Origin: Gavia stellata | Lineage: Eukaryota > Chordata > Aves > Gaviiformes > Gaviidae | Assembly: GCF_030936135.1 (NCBI RefSeq) | Contig: NC_082596.1 | Coordinates: 9,400,155 to 9,464,154 of the forward strand | DNA: 64,000 nt | Direction of reading: 5' to 3' | Shown here: one piece after another, positions 35,162-44,420 of the stretch | Numbering within the stretch: the first letter of the stretch is position 1 | Layout of the letters: each line of letters starts with the position of its first letter | Notes under the pieces: model-generated | Databases searched by the model: none | What the model was told of the DNA's origin: nothing | What the model saw: only the letters and a program-made list of their open reading frames with translations | Position numbers and translations under genes: made by a program

Positions 35162-37499
35162 CTTTGTCACTCGCAAGAATCCAACTGATCTATGAATAAG
35201 CCAAGGTAAAGCCATATTATCTTGACCAACCGATATAATCCCTTCCTGTTTTCCTCTAATTTTAGACTATAACCTCTCCAACTGAACCAGTTTTCTGTTT
35301 GACAAGGGCCAGCATAACCTTCTGGGAGATGCTTACCACAGGTCCCTCTGCACGCTCCCAGCAGGGCCTGTTACAGCCTCCTGGCTGCAAACTCCAGCTC
35401 GGCAGAAGCACTTGCTTTTGATTACAGAGACCTCCAGTGTCAGCCAAGGAGGTGAATATCAAACCCATGCACGTTGGGTGCTGCCAGCAGCACATCATAA
35501 ATAATAGTAGTGGAGTGTAATTGTTCATCAGGCCAAATCATAGCCTGGAGTGCTCCATCTGGCCAAACTCCCTTTGGCGTCAGTGGGCGCTTTGCCAGAA
35601 GGTGTACAATAGGATTGGGGTCCCAAGCAGCGGTGCCTGCAACGAGGTACTGTAGCGCCAGTACTAGGGTCTGATTCAGATCCCCTTGAAACTGCTGAGT
35701 GTCTTTGCACTGATTTAGAAGGCTTTAGCTAACTCCCCTTGCATTACACCGCTTCCCAGCTAGTACGGCTACATCTAAGCAATAGTTATCCCAGATGGAG
35801 CATGGAGGAGAAGAATTCCTGACACTGAGAGATAGGATTTTAAAATTGGAGAGGAGATGGAAACTCTTTCCTGTTGGGTCTTAAAAGGTGATTTGTACGG
35901 GGGTGATTTGGGACGTGAAAATGTCTGAGAGCCTGGCTTTTGGAGGATGCAACTGAAAAAGCCCAACATGTAGTGGATATTGAAAAATGCTGTGTCCCTG
36001 CTGTAAGGGCTACAAAAGCCAAACAAGCTGGTGTGCCTGCCTATCAATCACCTATTCTATTGCACATTGGCTCAACCCTTTGCAAGGGAAAATAATTTAC
36101 TGCCCCCTCACCCCCACCCCGAGAAAATTATTTACCATCCCCATTTCGGTTTGAACATTTACTGTTGTGGTTCAAAACTGTGATGAATTGGTTAGCTATA
36201 AATTTTCTTTCCTTCCCCCTTCTCTTCCCACCTCTTCCTATGTAATGCTGGGATGAGGAAGGTTAAGGCATAGGGTGTTATCCGAAGTAAGTGCTGTATT
36301 CTCAGTGCCCCATACATCCTCGCTAATGCTTACAGCTCCCCTGTGGTATTGGGAAGTATCATCGCTATTGTACTGAGGTAGAACAGGAGCTGGAGAGAGA
36401 TAAATGGCCTAGTTATCAAAACTTCCTAGCCTCCCACAGCCCTCCTTGGGAATACAGCTATAAATGACATTCAAATGATGCTGATAGATGTTAGCCGAGC
36501 GGGGAGCAGAATGCGTGCGTTCCCGGTGCCACGCTCAGGCCAGCCACTTCTTGCTGATAGTGTCATGGAGATCTCGGCTAACCTGACACGGGCTGCTGCC
36601 GCGATAGCCGTGTGGGTGAGATACCGCGCTGCCTGCTCACATCTGCTTGTGGACAAATCCCTTGGGGTTGCAAAGGTTCAGAATCAGACGGTGACTGAGA
36701 CATATTAATGCAGGAGCTTGCAGAGCTGAAGGCGGATGTGTTAGCTACAAACTGGGAGGGGAACAGTAGCAGAGGGGAGTGCCAGGCTGTGAGGGCCATT
36801 TTTTCTTCTTTGGCACTCAATCTGCTCAATTGGACCTTCAGAGGGTCCAAATATCAGAGGGCAAACAACCCTTCTTCCACCCAGGAATGCAATGGCAGAA
36901 GTGTAATTTTGGAGTGACCTGGGATGTCTCCAATAGTGGCCTATAGTCGGGTCCAAGGCAGTATGGCCCCTGCAGCCCTGTGGTGGGTCCAAAAATCACC
37001 TCCAGGAGCTCTCTTTCCATCTCTTGTCCTTCCTGGTGTGTGAAACAGGAGGAGGACTGCTCAGATCATAAATCCCTCGGGGAACGGAGCAGCAGCAGCT
37101 AGAGTAGGTGGCAAATCTGCTTCTCTTGTGAGTCTGGAAGGGCTCTTGGGTGTCTTGGCATCTCTTCAGGAGATACCAGGAAAACTCCTCCATCTGGAGG
37201 AGGAGGACCTCTCAGGAAAACAACCAGCAATCTGTAAGGCTTTGTCTTTTTTTTTTATTATTGTATTATTATTATTATCTGTCAAGAAAGAAAGGCTCCA
37301 TTAGCCCCTTTGTATCCTCCCTCGGTGTAGCTATGCAAACGCTCAGCCCCGCAGGCAGGTTTTTACTCAAGAGCAGCTCTGCGAGGAGAGGGGCTGTGTC
37401 TGGTGTGTTGTGGCAGAAATGCCGAGGCACTAAAGGTGCAGGGCACGCAAAAGCCGTCTCTTCCCATCTCCCTTGCAGCCAAAATCACATCCCTTCAGG
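35162..37499. other. Upstream flank of KCNQ3, no gene seen
   Basis: Unique sequence that rises in GC content toward the CpG island. A poly-T plus ATT-repeat tract lies at about 37249-37279. A frame at 37150-37530 runs through that tract and is not credible. No CR1 is seen here, so the 2.3 kb next to the promoter is free of recognisable transposons. Confidence 0.6.
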
Positions 37500-37765
37500 A
37501 TTTAGGTCCGCGACTGGACTGGGGTGCTGATACACATGCTAAAGCGGGGTGGGGGGGGGAGCTCTTAGGTCCGACGGGTCAGGGCAGACCCCCCCGGGGC
37601 TGCAGCTGGGCTGGGGCCCCGGCGGCGCTCCCTCGAGGAGCCACCCGGGCTGGGGCAGAAGCAGCATCTCCCGCAAGAGCCCCGTGCAAACAGCCGCTCC
37701 CCGGCGGGGCTGGGGGCCGCCCGGGAGTGCTGCCCCCCAGCCCCCGCTCCGCGGGCGGAGGCTCC

Positions 37766-37835
37766 GGCTCGGCTCGGCTCGGCTCGGCTCGGCTCGGCTG
37801 GGCTGGGCTGGGCTCGGCTCGGCTCGGCTCGGCCC
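37766..37835. repeat. (GGCTC)n pentanucleotide array, about 13 units
   Basis: Thirteen tandem pentamers: six GGCTC, three GGCTG, four GGCTC, then a degenerate GGCCC. Position is about 800 bp upstream of the KCNQ3 start codon within the CpG island. The unit is GC-rich and contains a CpG at each GGCTC-GGCTC join, so array length also sets local CpG dosage. Confidence 0.95.
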
Positions 37836-38316
37836 AGAGCGAGCCGCATCGGCCGGCAGCGCCTCCAGCCGCCCACCCGCCGCCTCTCCCGGCATCCTTC
37901 CTCCCCATCCGCCGCTCCTTCCTGCTCCGGCGGTGAAAGCAACCCCCCGCCGGGGGCCGGGGATGCCCTCCCCCTCCCCTCCCTCCCCTCCCGCCGCAGC
38001 GGGGGAGGGGGGCTGTGATGCTGCGGGGGGATCCCCGGGTGTCGAGCGGGGTCTCCCCTTCCGCCGGCTGCCGGGATCTCCCCGCTCGGCGCCGGCGGCC
38101 CCAGCGGCGGCTGCTGGGGGCTGGCAAGCGGGGGGGCGGGGAGGGGGCAGCCCCGTGGCGGAGGGCCGGCGCCGGTGCCCCGCGGACGAGTAGCCACCCG
38201 GGGCTGGGGGAGCGGGGGGCGGGCGCCCGGCTATTTGCTGGCTGCATACAATGGGCCACTCCCTAACGTGAGGGCTCGGGGGGAGGCAGGAGCTGGGAGG
38301 AGGAGGAAGAGGAGGC

Positions 38317-38344
38317 GGGGGGGTGGGGGAGGAAGGGGCTCGGG
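38317..38344 (+). promoter_or_regulatory. Canonical G-quadruplex motif upstream of KCNQ3
   Basis: Four G-runs of 7, 5, 4 and 3 residues are separated by loops of 1, 5 and 3 bases, which satisfies the usual G3+N1-7 pattern on the coding-sense strand. It is about 290 bp upstream of the start codon. A second, looser G-rich cluster is at 38116-38147. Whether it lies in the promoter or the 5' UTR depends on the unknown start site. Confidence 0.6.
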
Positions 38345-38490
38345 CGTCGGGCTGGTAAATAAACTCCGCGATGATTCCCCTCCCTTGCGCCGGCCCAGGT
38401 GCCCGCCGCGCTCCTGCCTCCCCGCTGCCCGCCGGCCAGGATGACCTGACGGGGCTGTGACTGCCTCCCCCCACCCCACCTTTTTTCTAC

Positions 38491-38535
38491 CCCCTATATA
38501 TATACACACAGATGTGTATATATATACCTACATAA
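38491..38535 (+). promoter_or_regulatory. TA/CA tract with TATA-like words in the CpG island
   Basis: CCCCCTATATATATACACAC followed by a second ATATATATA word forms the only AT-rich patch inside the island, about 100-145 bp upstream of the KCNQ3 ATG. It could act as a TATA-like element, giving a short 5' UTR, or be only a microsatellite. An ATG at 38512 inside it opens a 7-codon upstream ORF that stops at 38535. Confidence 0.4.
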
Positions 38536-38568
38536 AGGAGCCGTTTGGGGGGGCGGGGAGCTCGGATC

Positions 38569-38673
38569 ATGGCCCTGGGGCTCCCGGGGCTGCCGCCGCC
38601 GATCTGCAGCTCGCCTCCGGGTCCCGGCGGCGACGATGGGGCTGAAGGCGCGGCGCGCCGCGGCGGGCGGTAG
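38569..38673 (+). other. Overlapping upstream ORF, 34 codons, at the KCNQ3 start
   Basis: ATG at 38569 has A at -3 and G at +4, a strong initiation context, and is out of frame (+1 shift) with the KCNQ3 ATG at 38636. It runs 34 codons to TAG at 38671-38673, so it overlaps the first 38 bases of the KCNQ3 coding sequence. The predicted peptide is Pro/Gly-rich (begins [10 protein letters not shown]) and resembles nothing known. If the transcript starts upstream of 38569, ribosomes would meet this ATG first and would have to leak past it to make the channel. No ribosome data can be read from sequence, so a role is inference. Confidence 0.5.
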
Positions 38674-38973
38674 CGCGGCCGGCGGGGCGGCGGCGGCGGC
38701 GGGGCGGCGGGCGGCGGGCGGTGGCGTTGGCGACCCCGAGCAGGGCTCGCTGGCCCTGGGCGCCGGCGCCGACCGCGACGGGACGCTGCTGCTGGAGGGC
38801 GGCGGGAAGGAGGAGGGCGGCAAGCGCAGCCCGCCGGGGCTGGGGCTGCTGGCGAAGACCCCCCTGAGCCGCCCGGTGAAGCGGAACCACGCCAAGTACC
38901 GCCGCATCCAAACTTTGATCTACGACGCCCTGGAGCGACCCCGCGGCTGGGCGCTGCTCTATCACGCCTTCGT
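38636..38973 (+). CDS. KCNQ3: KCNQ3 exon 1: Kv7.3 potassium channel subunit, N-terminus (partial)
   Basis: Kv7.3 is a plasma-membrane voltage-gated potassium channel subunit that assembles with Kv7.2 (KCNQ2) to carry the slow M-current that limits neuronal firing. This exon encodes residues 1-112 and the first two bases of codon 113. Visible parts: start MGLKARRAA, as in mammalian KCNQ3; an Ala/Gly/Arg low-complexity stretch (about residues 8-31); the KCNQ3-type block [19 protein letters not shown] (about 39-57); [15 protein letters not shown] (about 70-84), then [20 protein letters not shown] (about 88-107), the conserved pre-S1 segment; and the beginning of S1 at the end. The start is the first in-frame ATG after an in-frame TGA at 38447, with A at -3 and G at +4. 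The exon is about 16 codons shorter than in human, by memory of the human protein, in the low-complexity part. It ends at a GTGAGT donor in phase 2. The voltage sensor, pore and calmodulin-binding tail are encoded by exons beyond this window. Confidence 0.96.
38681..38728 (+). repeat. KCNQ3: GCG/GGC triplet-rich tract in KCNQ3 coding sequence
   Basis: An impure GGC/GCG tract encodes the Ala/Gly/Arg stretch of the channel N-terminus, with five consecutive GCG alanine codons at 38687-38701. In-frame length changes here would alter only a disordered cytoplasmic segment. Tracts like this often cause sequencing gaps in bird assemblies. Confidence 0.85.
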
Positions 38974-38979
38974 GTGAGT
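38974..38979 (+). other. KCNQ3: 5' splice donor of KCNQ3 intron 1
   Basis: GTGAGT follows the exon at 38974. Choosing it splits the Val codon as GT|N, a phase-2 junction, which agrees with my recollection that KCNQ2 and KCNQ3 exon 1 end in phase 2. The alternative GT at 38972 (GTGTGA) is a much weaker donor. Without splicing, the frame would stop at TGA 38975. Confidence 0.88.
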
Positions 38980-41900
38980 ACGCGGGCGCGCTGCCCCCGC
39001 GGAGCGCGGAGCGGGAGCGCGGAGCGGGGCTCCCCCGGGGGCGCGTCCCGGGGCGGCGGGCGGCTGCCCGAGGAGATGCGCCCGGGGCCACCGTTTTGCT
39101 TTATCATGCTCGGCGTAAGGCGCTCCGGGGCGCTGGCTCCAGCCCCGGGGGGTGGCAGGGGTCTTATTACGGGGTGTGCCGCTGCGTGGTTTTATTTGCT
39201 TTTTTCCTGCCGTCGGGTTTTCCGAAATGAGCAGCTGCTGTTAAGCCGCTGTCTCTCTCCTGTGTGCACCCCCGCCAGCCCGGGAGCGGCATGCCCGAGC
39301 CTGCGTGTCTCAGACCCTGGGAAAGGGGTGCCAGAAAGACCAAGCTCGGAGCAGCTTTAAGGCTCGAAGTGCTTAAGGGGGACACTGCCAGCATCAGTTC
39401 AGCCTGGAGCATCGCGTGCGGTTAAACTAGCTGGCATAAACCCCGAGTGAACCCACTCCTTCAATAGTCGAAAGTGTCAAATGAAAACCGCTTATTTTGG
39501 TCCAATAAGCGTCACCCTGCGGTGCATGAAACCCGAGCATTGCAGCACTGTCACCCGGAAAGTTAAACTGCCCACAAGCGAACTGAGATGATGCAAGCTC
39601 CTTTTGTGGCCCAAGGGTGACAAGTCAAGTTAATGACCACTGTTTTGCATTCCTAAAAATTCCGTTCCTTTAAGTTTTCATAAGGAATATGGAACAAAAT
39701 AAATCTGTTTACAGCATAGAATGGAGTTGCCAGAGTCCTATTAAAATAAATGTGGGATTTAGTGTTGTGAATGTGTTTGAAAACCCAAGGGATTATCGGT
39801 GGTCACGGTGCTACTGTTTTTCTTTAATGCTATAACATGTACAGAGCCCTGTGTGATAGAGGATTTAAGCAGTGACTTCTGAAATTGGTTTGTTTGCCAA
39901 AGACAAGCAAAGTGCTCTAGGCTGCATGGGCTGTGAGCCTGGAGCTGGATCTTGGGAAGTCCTGATCATTGCACTTGCAAATAAACACCTTGAGTGTAGG
40001 GCTGGGATTTTACCTTCAGGCGAATTTCTCCCTGATGTTTGCAGGGATTTAGCCCTGGGCGAGGAGTAAAAGGCAGCGTTCACTATTGAAGTGCTGCTGT
40101 GTACCACTCGCTCATTGCTGCTCCTCTCTTTTCAGTGTTTTCATAAAGTGCATCTTGGGATAAAGGTTCCTGCTTTCCAGCTTAATTTCTGTGAAAACGT
40201 CGACACTGGATGCTGTGACACTTTTTTGGTTCTTTCACCCCTTTTTGCCATGGGAAAACTTGTCCTAGCAGGCAGGGAGCGACAGCATTGGGGTGTGTTA
40301 TGCTGGGAGGACTCTCTGGTCCGGAGCTTGCGGTTTGGTCGTGCTCAGTATTGCCTAACGCTGCTTCTTGTTGGGGAGAGCCGTGTCTGGATGGAGGGGC
40401 ACCCTGTGCATCCTGCCTTGGTCAGCCCCCACACGCGGCATAAGTGAGGCTTTAGCACAGGCTAGAGTGTTATGAGCAGTTGGCATCTCTCTGTTTGTGG
40501 CCAGTTATGGCAGCTGGGTCAAATCCATGCCGGGGCACATGTCTGGGTACAAGCAATGGGACAGTGGATGAGTCTAGAGAGGCTCGGGCAAGCTGAGAGA
40601 TCCACATTTATTTGCAACGGTATAAGAATTTCCAAGTTACAACATTCATTTTAGATAGCTCTTTCGATGTGCGGTTAACCTTAAGATCCTTATGCAATAT
40701 GGATCACAGAATGGGAAAAAAATTCAGTATGTTTGTGATGTTTGATCCTTCTTAGGGGTGGACCTGATGCTCTATGTGGCCAACTTGTCTTGGTGACTAC
40801 TCAGTCCTGCAAAACTGAGATGTGAGTCTGACCTGCTCTCACCGAAGTCAGTAACAGTCTTGTTAAGACAATCAGTGCCAAACTCAGCACTAATGGAAAA
40901 AAAACACTTTTAGAAGTCTTTATCCTTAAAGGAAGTAAAATACACAAGTCCTGGTCTGCCAGCCCAGCACAGACGTCCCATCCCTTCCCAGGACATCCAG
41001 GGGGCTCAGCAGACCAAGGCTGCTGTTGGCCACACAGTGTTTCTGTTCAGCCTCAGCTCCTTCTGAACTCAGTAGAAGTTGTGGCCTCTTACCTCACCGT
41101 AGGATCAAACCCTACAAAAGAAATCTGCCAAAGGTGGTGGAAGAGTGTGCTGAGATCTTGCTGACAGGCTTCAGAGCTTGTTCCTGTGACTGGAGAACGA
41201 TGACCTGCTCGAGAGTAGGAGCAGTGCCGTGGGGAAGCAGCACCTAAGTTAATATTCAGAGTCTTTAGTCTTGCTTTCAGATGAATTATCTTTTAACCTT
41301 TTTCCTTCTGAAAAGGAGTCTCTCTCATGTTGGAGGTGCTGCTGTGACACTGTGTAGTGCTGTCCCAGCAGTGCCCCCGTGCTTCTTTTCACACTCGAAC
41401 AGTTTACGCTTTCCTTTGGGTACGTGAAAGATTGCCAGCCTTTCCATAAAATCTACCAATGTGATGCTTTTTTCATTTTCAAGAAAAGTCCCATTTATTT
41501 TAATGACATGTTACATTTTGTCTCACTCTTCTGAGTAACTTTGCAATAAATACCATGGCACCAAAATTAAGACTAAAAAGGTTGCTCTCGTATACAAAAA
41601 AACAAGAGAATAAACAGCTGAGGGCCAAAAGGGATTGCAGCATGGGTGGATGAGATGAATTCCTTAGAGATCCAAGCATTCAGAGGTGTTTAATGAAGAG
41701 CTGGTGCAAAGGACTCCAGTGCTCTGTATATTCCCGGATTTAGGAGGTGGGAAGCTGCTGATGGAGGAGAGTTGCGACTTTCAGGGCACGTCGAGGGTGT
41801 TGTGTGGGGGCAGGAAGGGGATTTGCAAAGGCCTTTGCGAAAGCTTTGGATGCCAGAACTTTTAAAAGGGTGGTACAGATGGGATCTCGTTAAATCGTAC

Positions 41901-44119
41901 AGTGATGCCCATATGGATGCAAAGGGGTCATGATCCTTTGTGCATCTCACGGTTATAATGTGCACATAAATAAGGTTTGATGCAGTGCCTGTTGTAAGCG
42001 CTCACTTCAGTTTAGGTGGGGTTAGATCTACTGAAATGATTCAATGTATTGAAATAATTCAATGAGAACGCATAAACGTGATCAGGCCCTACCAAGCCCT
42101 AGGGACAAAGATGCAGGGGAGAAAGGGAGAAATTCCTGATGGCAATTTTAGAGTTCAGCTTTCACTGGCAGTGATTTAGGGAAAGTGACATGAGGTATTT
42201 TCCTTGCGATTCTTCCTCCTTCCTTCCTCCACTCCCACAGGTGAGTTTGTCCAAGACTATCCTTATAGCAAAGAGAAAGGTGACTTGGTCGTAAAGAAGC
42301 TGACTCTGTTTCCTCCACCATCTGAAAACATTTATTCTCTGGCACCTCTGCTAGACAGGAGCTTTACGTAACACCCGTGAATTTCCCCTCTGCTAGAATG
42401 CCAGGGTTCACAGACTTTTTGGCAATATGGCAATATCTTAATGGCACGGTTGGTAAGAGAAAATTGATTTTCCTATGAAAAATGTCACCTCTGTAAAGCT
42501 AAACTCCTGCTGAACATTTTCAGTAAAAAAATAAAAAACAATAAAATCTGGTTTAAACTATGAGGTTTTTAATTCGGAAATGTCTCTTGGGGGTTGCAGG
42601 TCAGGCTATTATCTATCCCTGCAATTTTCTGAGCTAGTTTCCCTGTAGGTATAACTGCTGTGCCCATGATGTACTGTATTTTCCTTTGTGTTGAGGAGCG
42701 CAATATATTACAGGAAACCCCCGTGGTTGTGCCTCGTGGGATGTGTACTTTGGCCAGGGAGACCAGCTCGAGACCTGTTCGCCTCCACAAGCCATCCAAA
42801 TGCTTTATTTATGCACAGAAGCATAATGAATAGAATAAAAAATTAAAAACAAGTAAGATTTTGATATTCCCGTTTATTTTTAATTGTAAGCAGAAAATAT
42901 TTGGTGGATAATGGACAGAGTCCAGAAAGGTAACAAAATACAGCTCAAGTTTGCAATTGCAATTTGTGGAAAATTTTCAACCTGACTTAAAGAAAAGAGA
43001 GGCTGAAGGAGAGGTAGCTAGGAGATATTTTATTTTCATATCATCCTCTGAGACAACTGCAGCCCTTACTTTCATGGAAAAATAAGACTAGGAAAAGGCT
43101 TGGGATTAGATTTTCTTTTTTGGGAAAGTGTGCAATATTGGCTGCACTCTGCTGGTGTAGGTCACCACAGAGTACCTGCTGATGAGAGAGGGAAACCATG
43201 GGGAACACTTGAAAACCCTTCCCTATTTGCCATGCAATCTTCTTCCAATACCACTTAATACCTGGAATAAAAAGAGGAGGCCGAGTCATGCTATCCATCA
43301 AATCGCCAATATTTCTGAGAAGCACCGGCGAGCACCTCTTGCATGACTGATCGTGGGTGGGTTGTTTGCAGAAAAGAGTGTTGAGGGACTCGGGGAACAG
43401 GTTGAAGGTCTGGGGACTTTCCATTATTTTCCTCTTTGCCCTTCAGGGGATGCTCTGTAAGATGTGGTGATGCGCCAGCCTGTGTCAGCCATCTGGGGTG
43501 AGGTGGGAACAGGCTCGGGGTAAAAAGAAGGATAAATATGAATCCTTCCTTGGCCTGTTTGGCCTGGACTTGTCTCTAAGCGAGTCCCTGGAGCCACAGA
43601 GCAAGCCTGGTCCATTAGCAAGTGCCCTTTGCTTATGTGTTTGCCAATACAAGTTCTGTTTTAATTATTTATGCTAATTCATCGTAATGCATGGATAAAT
43701 ATTCTGCAGTATACTTTGTAAAAAATAATGAAGTCTTAGTCATTGGAGACCTCACCGCACACCTCTGCTATTACATCTCCATCGAGGCTCGTGGAGTCCG
43801 CCCTGGGTTTGCGTGCGGTTTAGTGAGATGCGACTGCATCATCTCAGCTGCTGGGATCAGCCAACATCGCGGGCTGTGGTCACCGGCTGCCGAAAGCTGG
43901 GCTTTGCTGGTGGGGATGAGAAGGGGCACCAGAGCCTGGGGAAGCCACAGACTATATAACGTGAGCAGCTTGCGATCCCCAACTGTAGCTTCGGAGTCAC
44001 TTCAGCAGCTTGTAGGTGCCCGATGCTTGTTTGAGCACCCGAACTACCTCTGAAGTTACAGACCTGGCTCTTTGGTGGGGATGGGTGTGTTTTCACCTAC
44101 AGCCTCATATCTCCTTGCT

Positions 44120-44420
44120 AGGGCATCGGTGCCGACAGCGAGACCCGCTCCGGGAGCAGGTACCCGTGGGTCGGGTCGGTCAGCCCTCGCGCTCGTCGTT
44201 GCCATGGCTACGCTGCTAACTTGCCGAGTTTTGGTGCTGCTCACGCCTGCTCGATGGGCTCGCGGGAGCTGCAGGCGCACGGCTGCCTGTAGCACAGGCA
44301 TGCGCCTCAGTGTCCCCCAAACCCCTGGAGATGCAGGTCCCCGAGTGCCCTTCTGCAAGTGCAATCCCCCGCTCACACCACGCGATGCAGCCTCATCGGG
44401 ATGGGTGACGAGATCCTCCG
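44120..44420. other. GC/CpG-rich patch inside KCNQ3 intron 1
   Basis: A local rise in GC and CpG compared with the surrounding intron, with CG-containing words such as GGTCGGGTCGGTCAG and CTCGCGCTCGTCGTTG. It keeps open a 159-codon frame (44072-44551, +) that is Ala/Arg/Pro-rich and unrelated to any family I recognise. It could be a small intronic CpG island (alternative promoter or enhancer) or a GC-biased recombination patch. It contains the X-box-like site at 44198-44211. Confidence 0.5.
44198..44211. promoter_or_regulatory. RFX X-box-like palindrome
   Basis: GTTGCCATGGCTAC matches the RFX-factor X-box consensus GTTRCC-AT-GGYAAC at 13 of 14 positions. It sits inside the CpG-rich patch of intron 1. 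Single motif matches are common by chance, so binding is only a possibility. Confidence 0.35.

Larger units (their letters stand above)
37500..39180. promoter_or_regulatory. KCNQ3: CpG island over the KCNQ3 promoter and exon 1
   Basis: An abrupt change from AT-rich flank to very GC-rich sequence with frequent CpG, G-runs and GC-box words (for example GGGCGGGG at about 38551-38558). It covers the presumed 5' UTR, the coding part of exon 1 and the first about 200 bp of intron 1. CpG-island promoters are usual for neuronal channel genes such as KCNQ3. The transcription start cannot be placed from sequence. Its low stop-codon density produces several long spurious frames on both strands (for example 37539-38474 minus and 38487-39107 minus). 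Confidence 0.85.

Noticed and set aside
1..37499. Exons of an upstream neighbour such as DNAAF11 (LRRC6)
   Set aside because: Gene order in mammals suggests it could lie upstream, but no leucine-rich-repeat or other recognisable coding segment was found.
37539..38474. 311-codon minus-strand open frame upstream of KCNQ3
   Set aside because: All six frames in this CpG island are stop-poor because of GC content. The frame is Pro/Ala/Gly/Arg-rich, runs through the GGCTC array as Ala-Glu-Pro-Ser-Arg repeats, and has overlapping open frames of similar length on both strands.
38487..39107. 206-codon minus-strand frame antisense to KCNQ3 exon 1
   Set aside because: It is the complement of a GC-rich coding exon and the triplet tract. 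No motif is present and the composition is explained by the sense strand.
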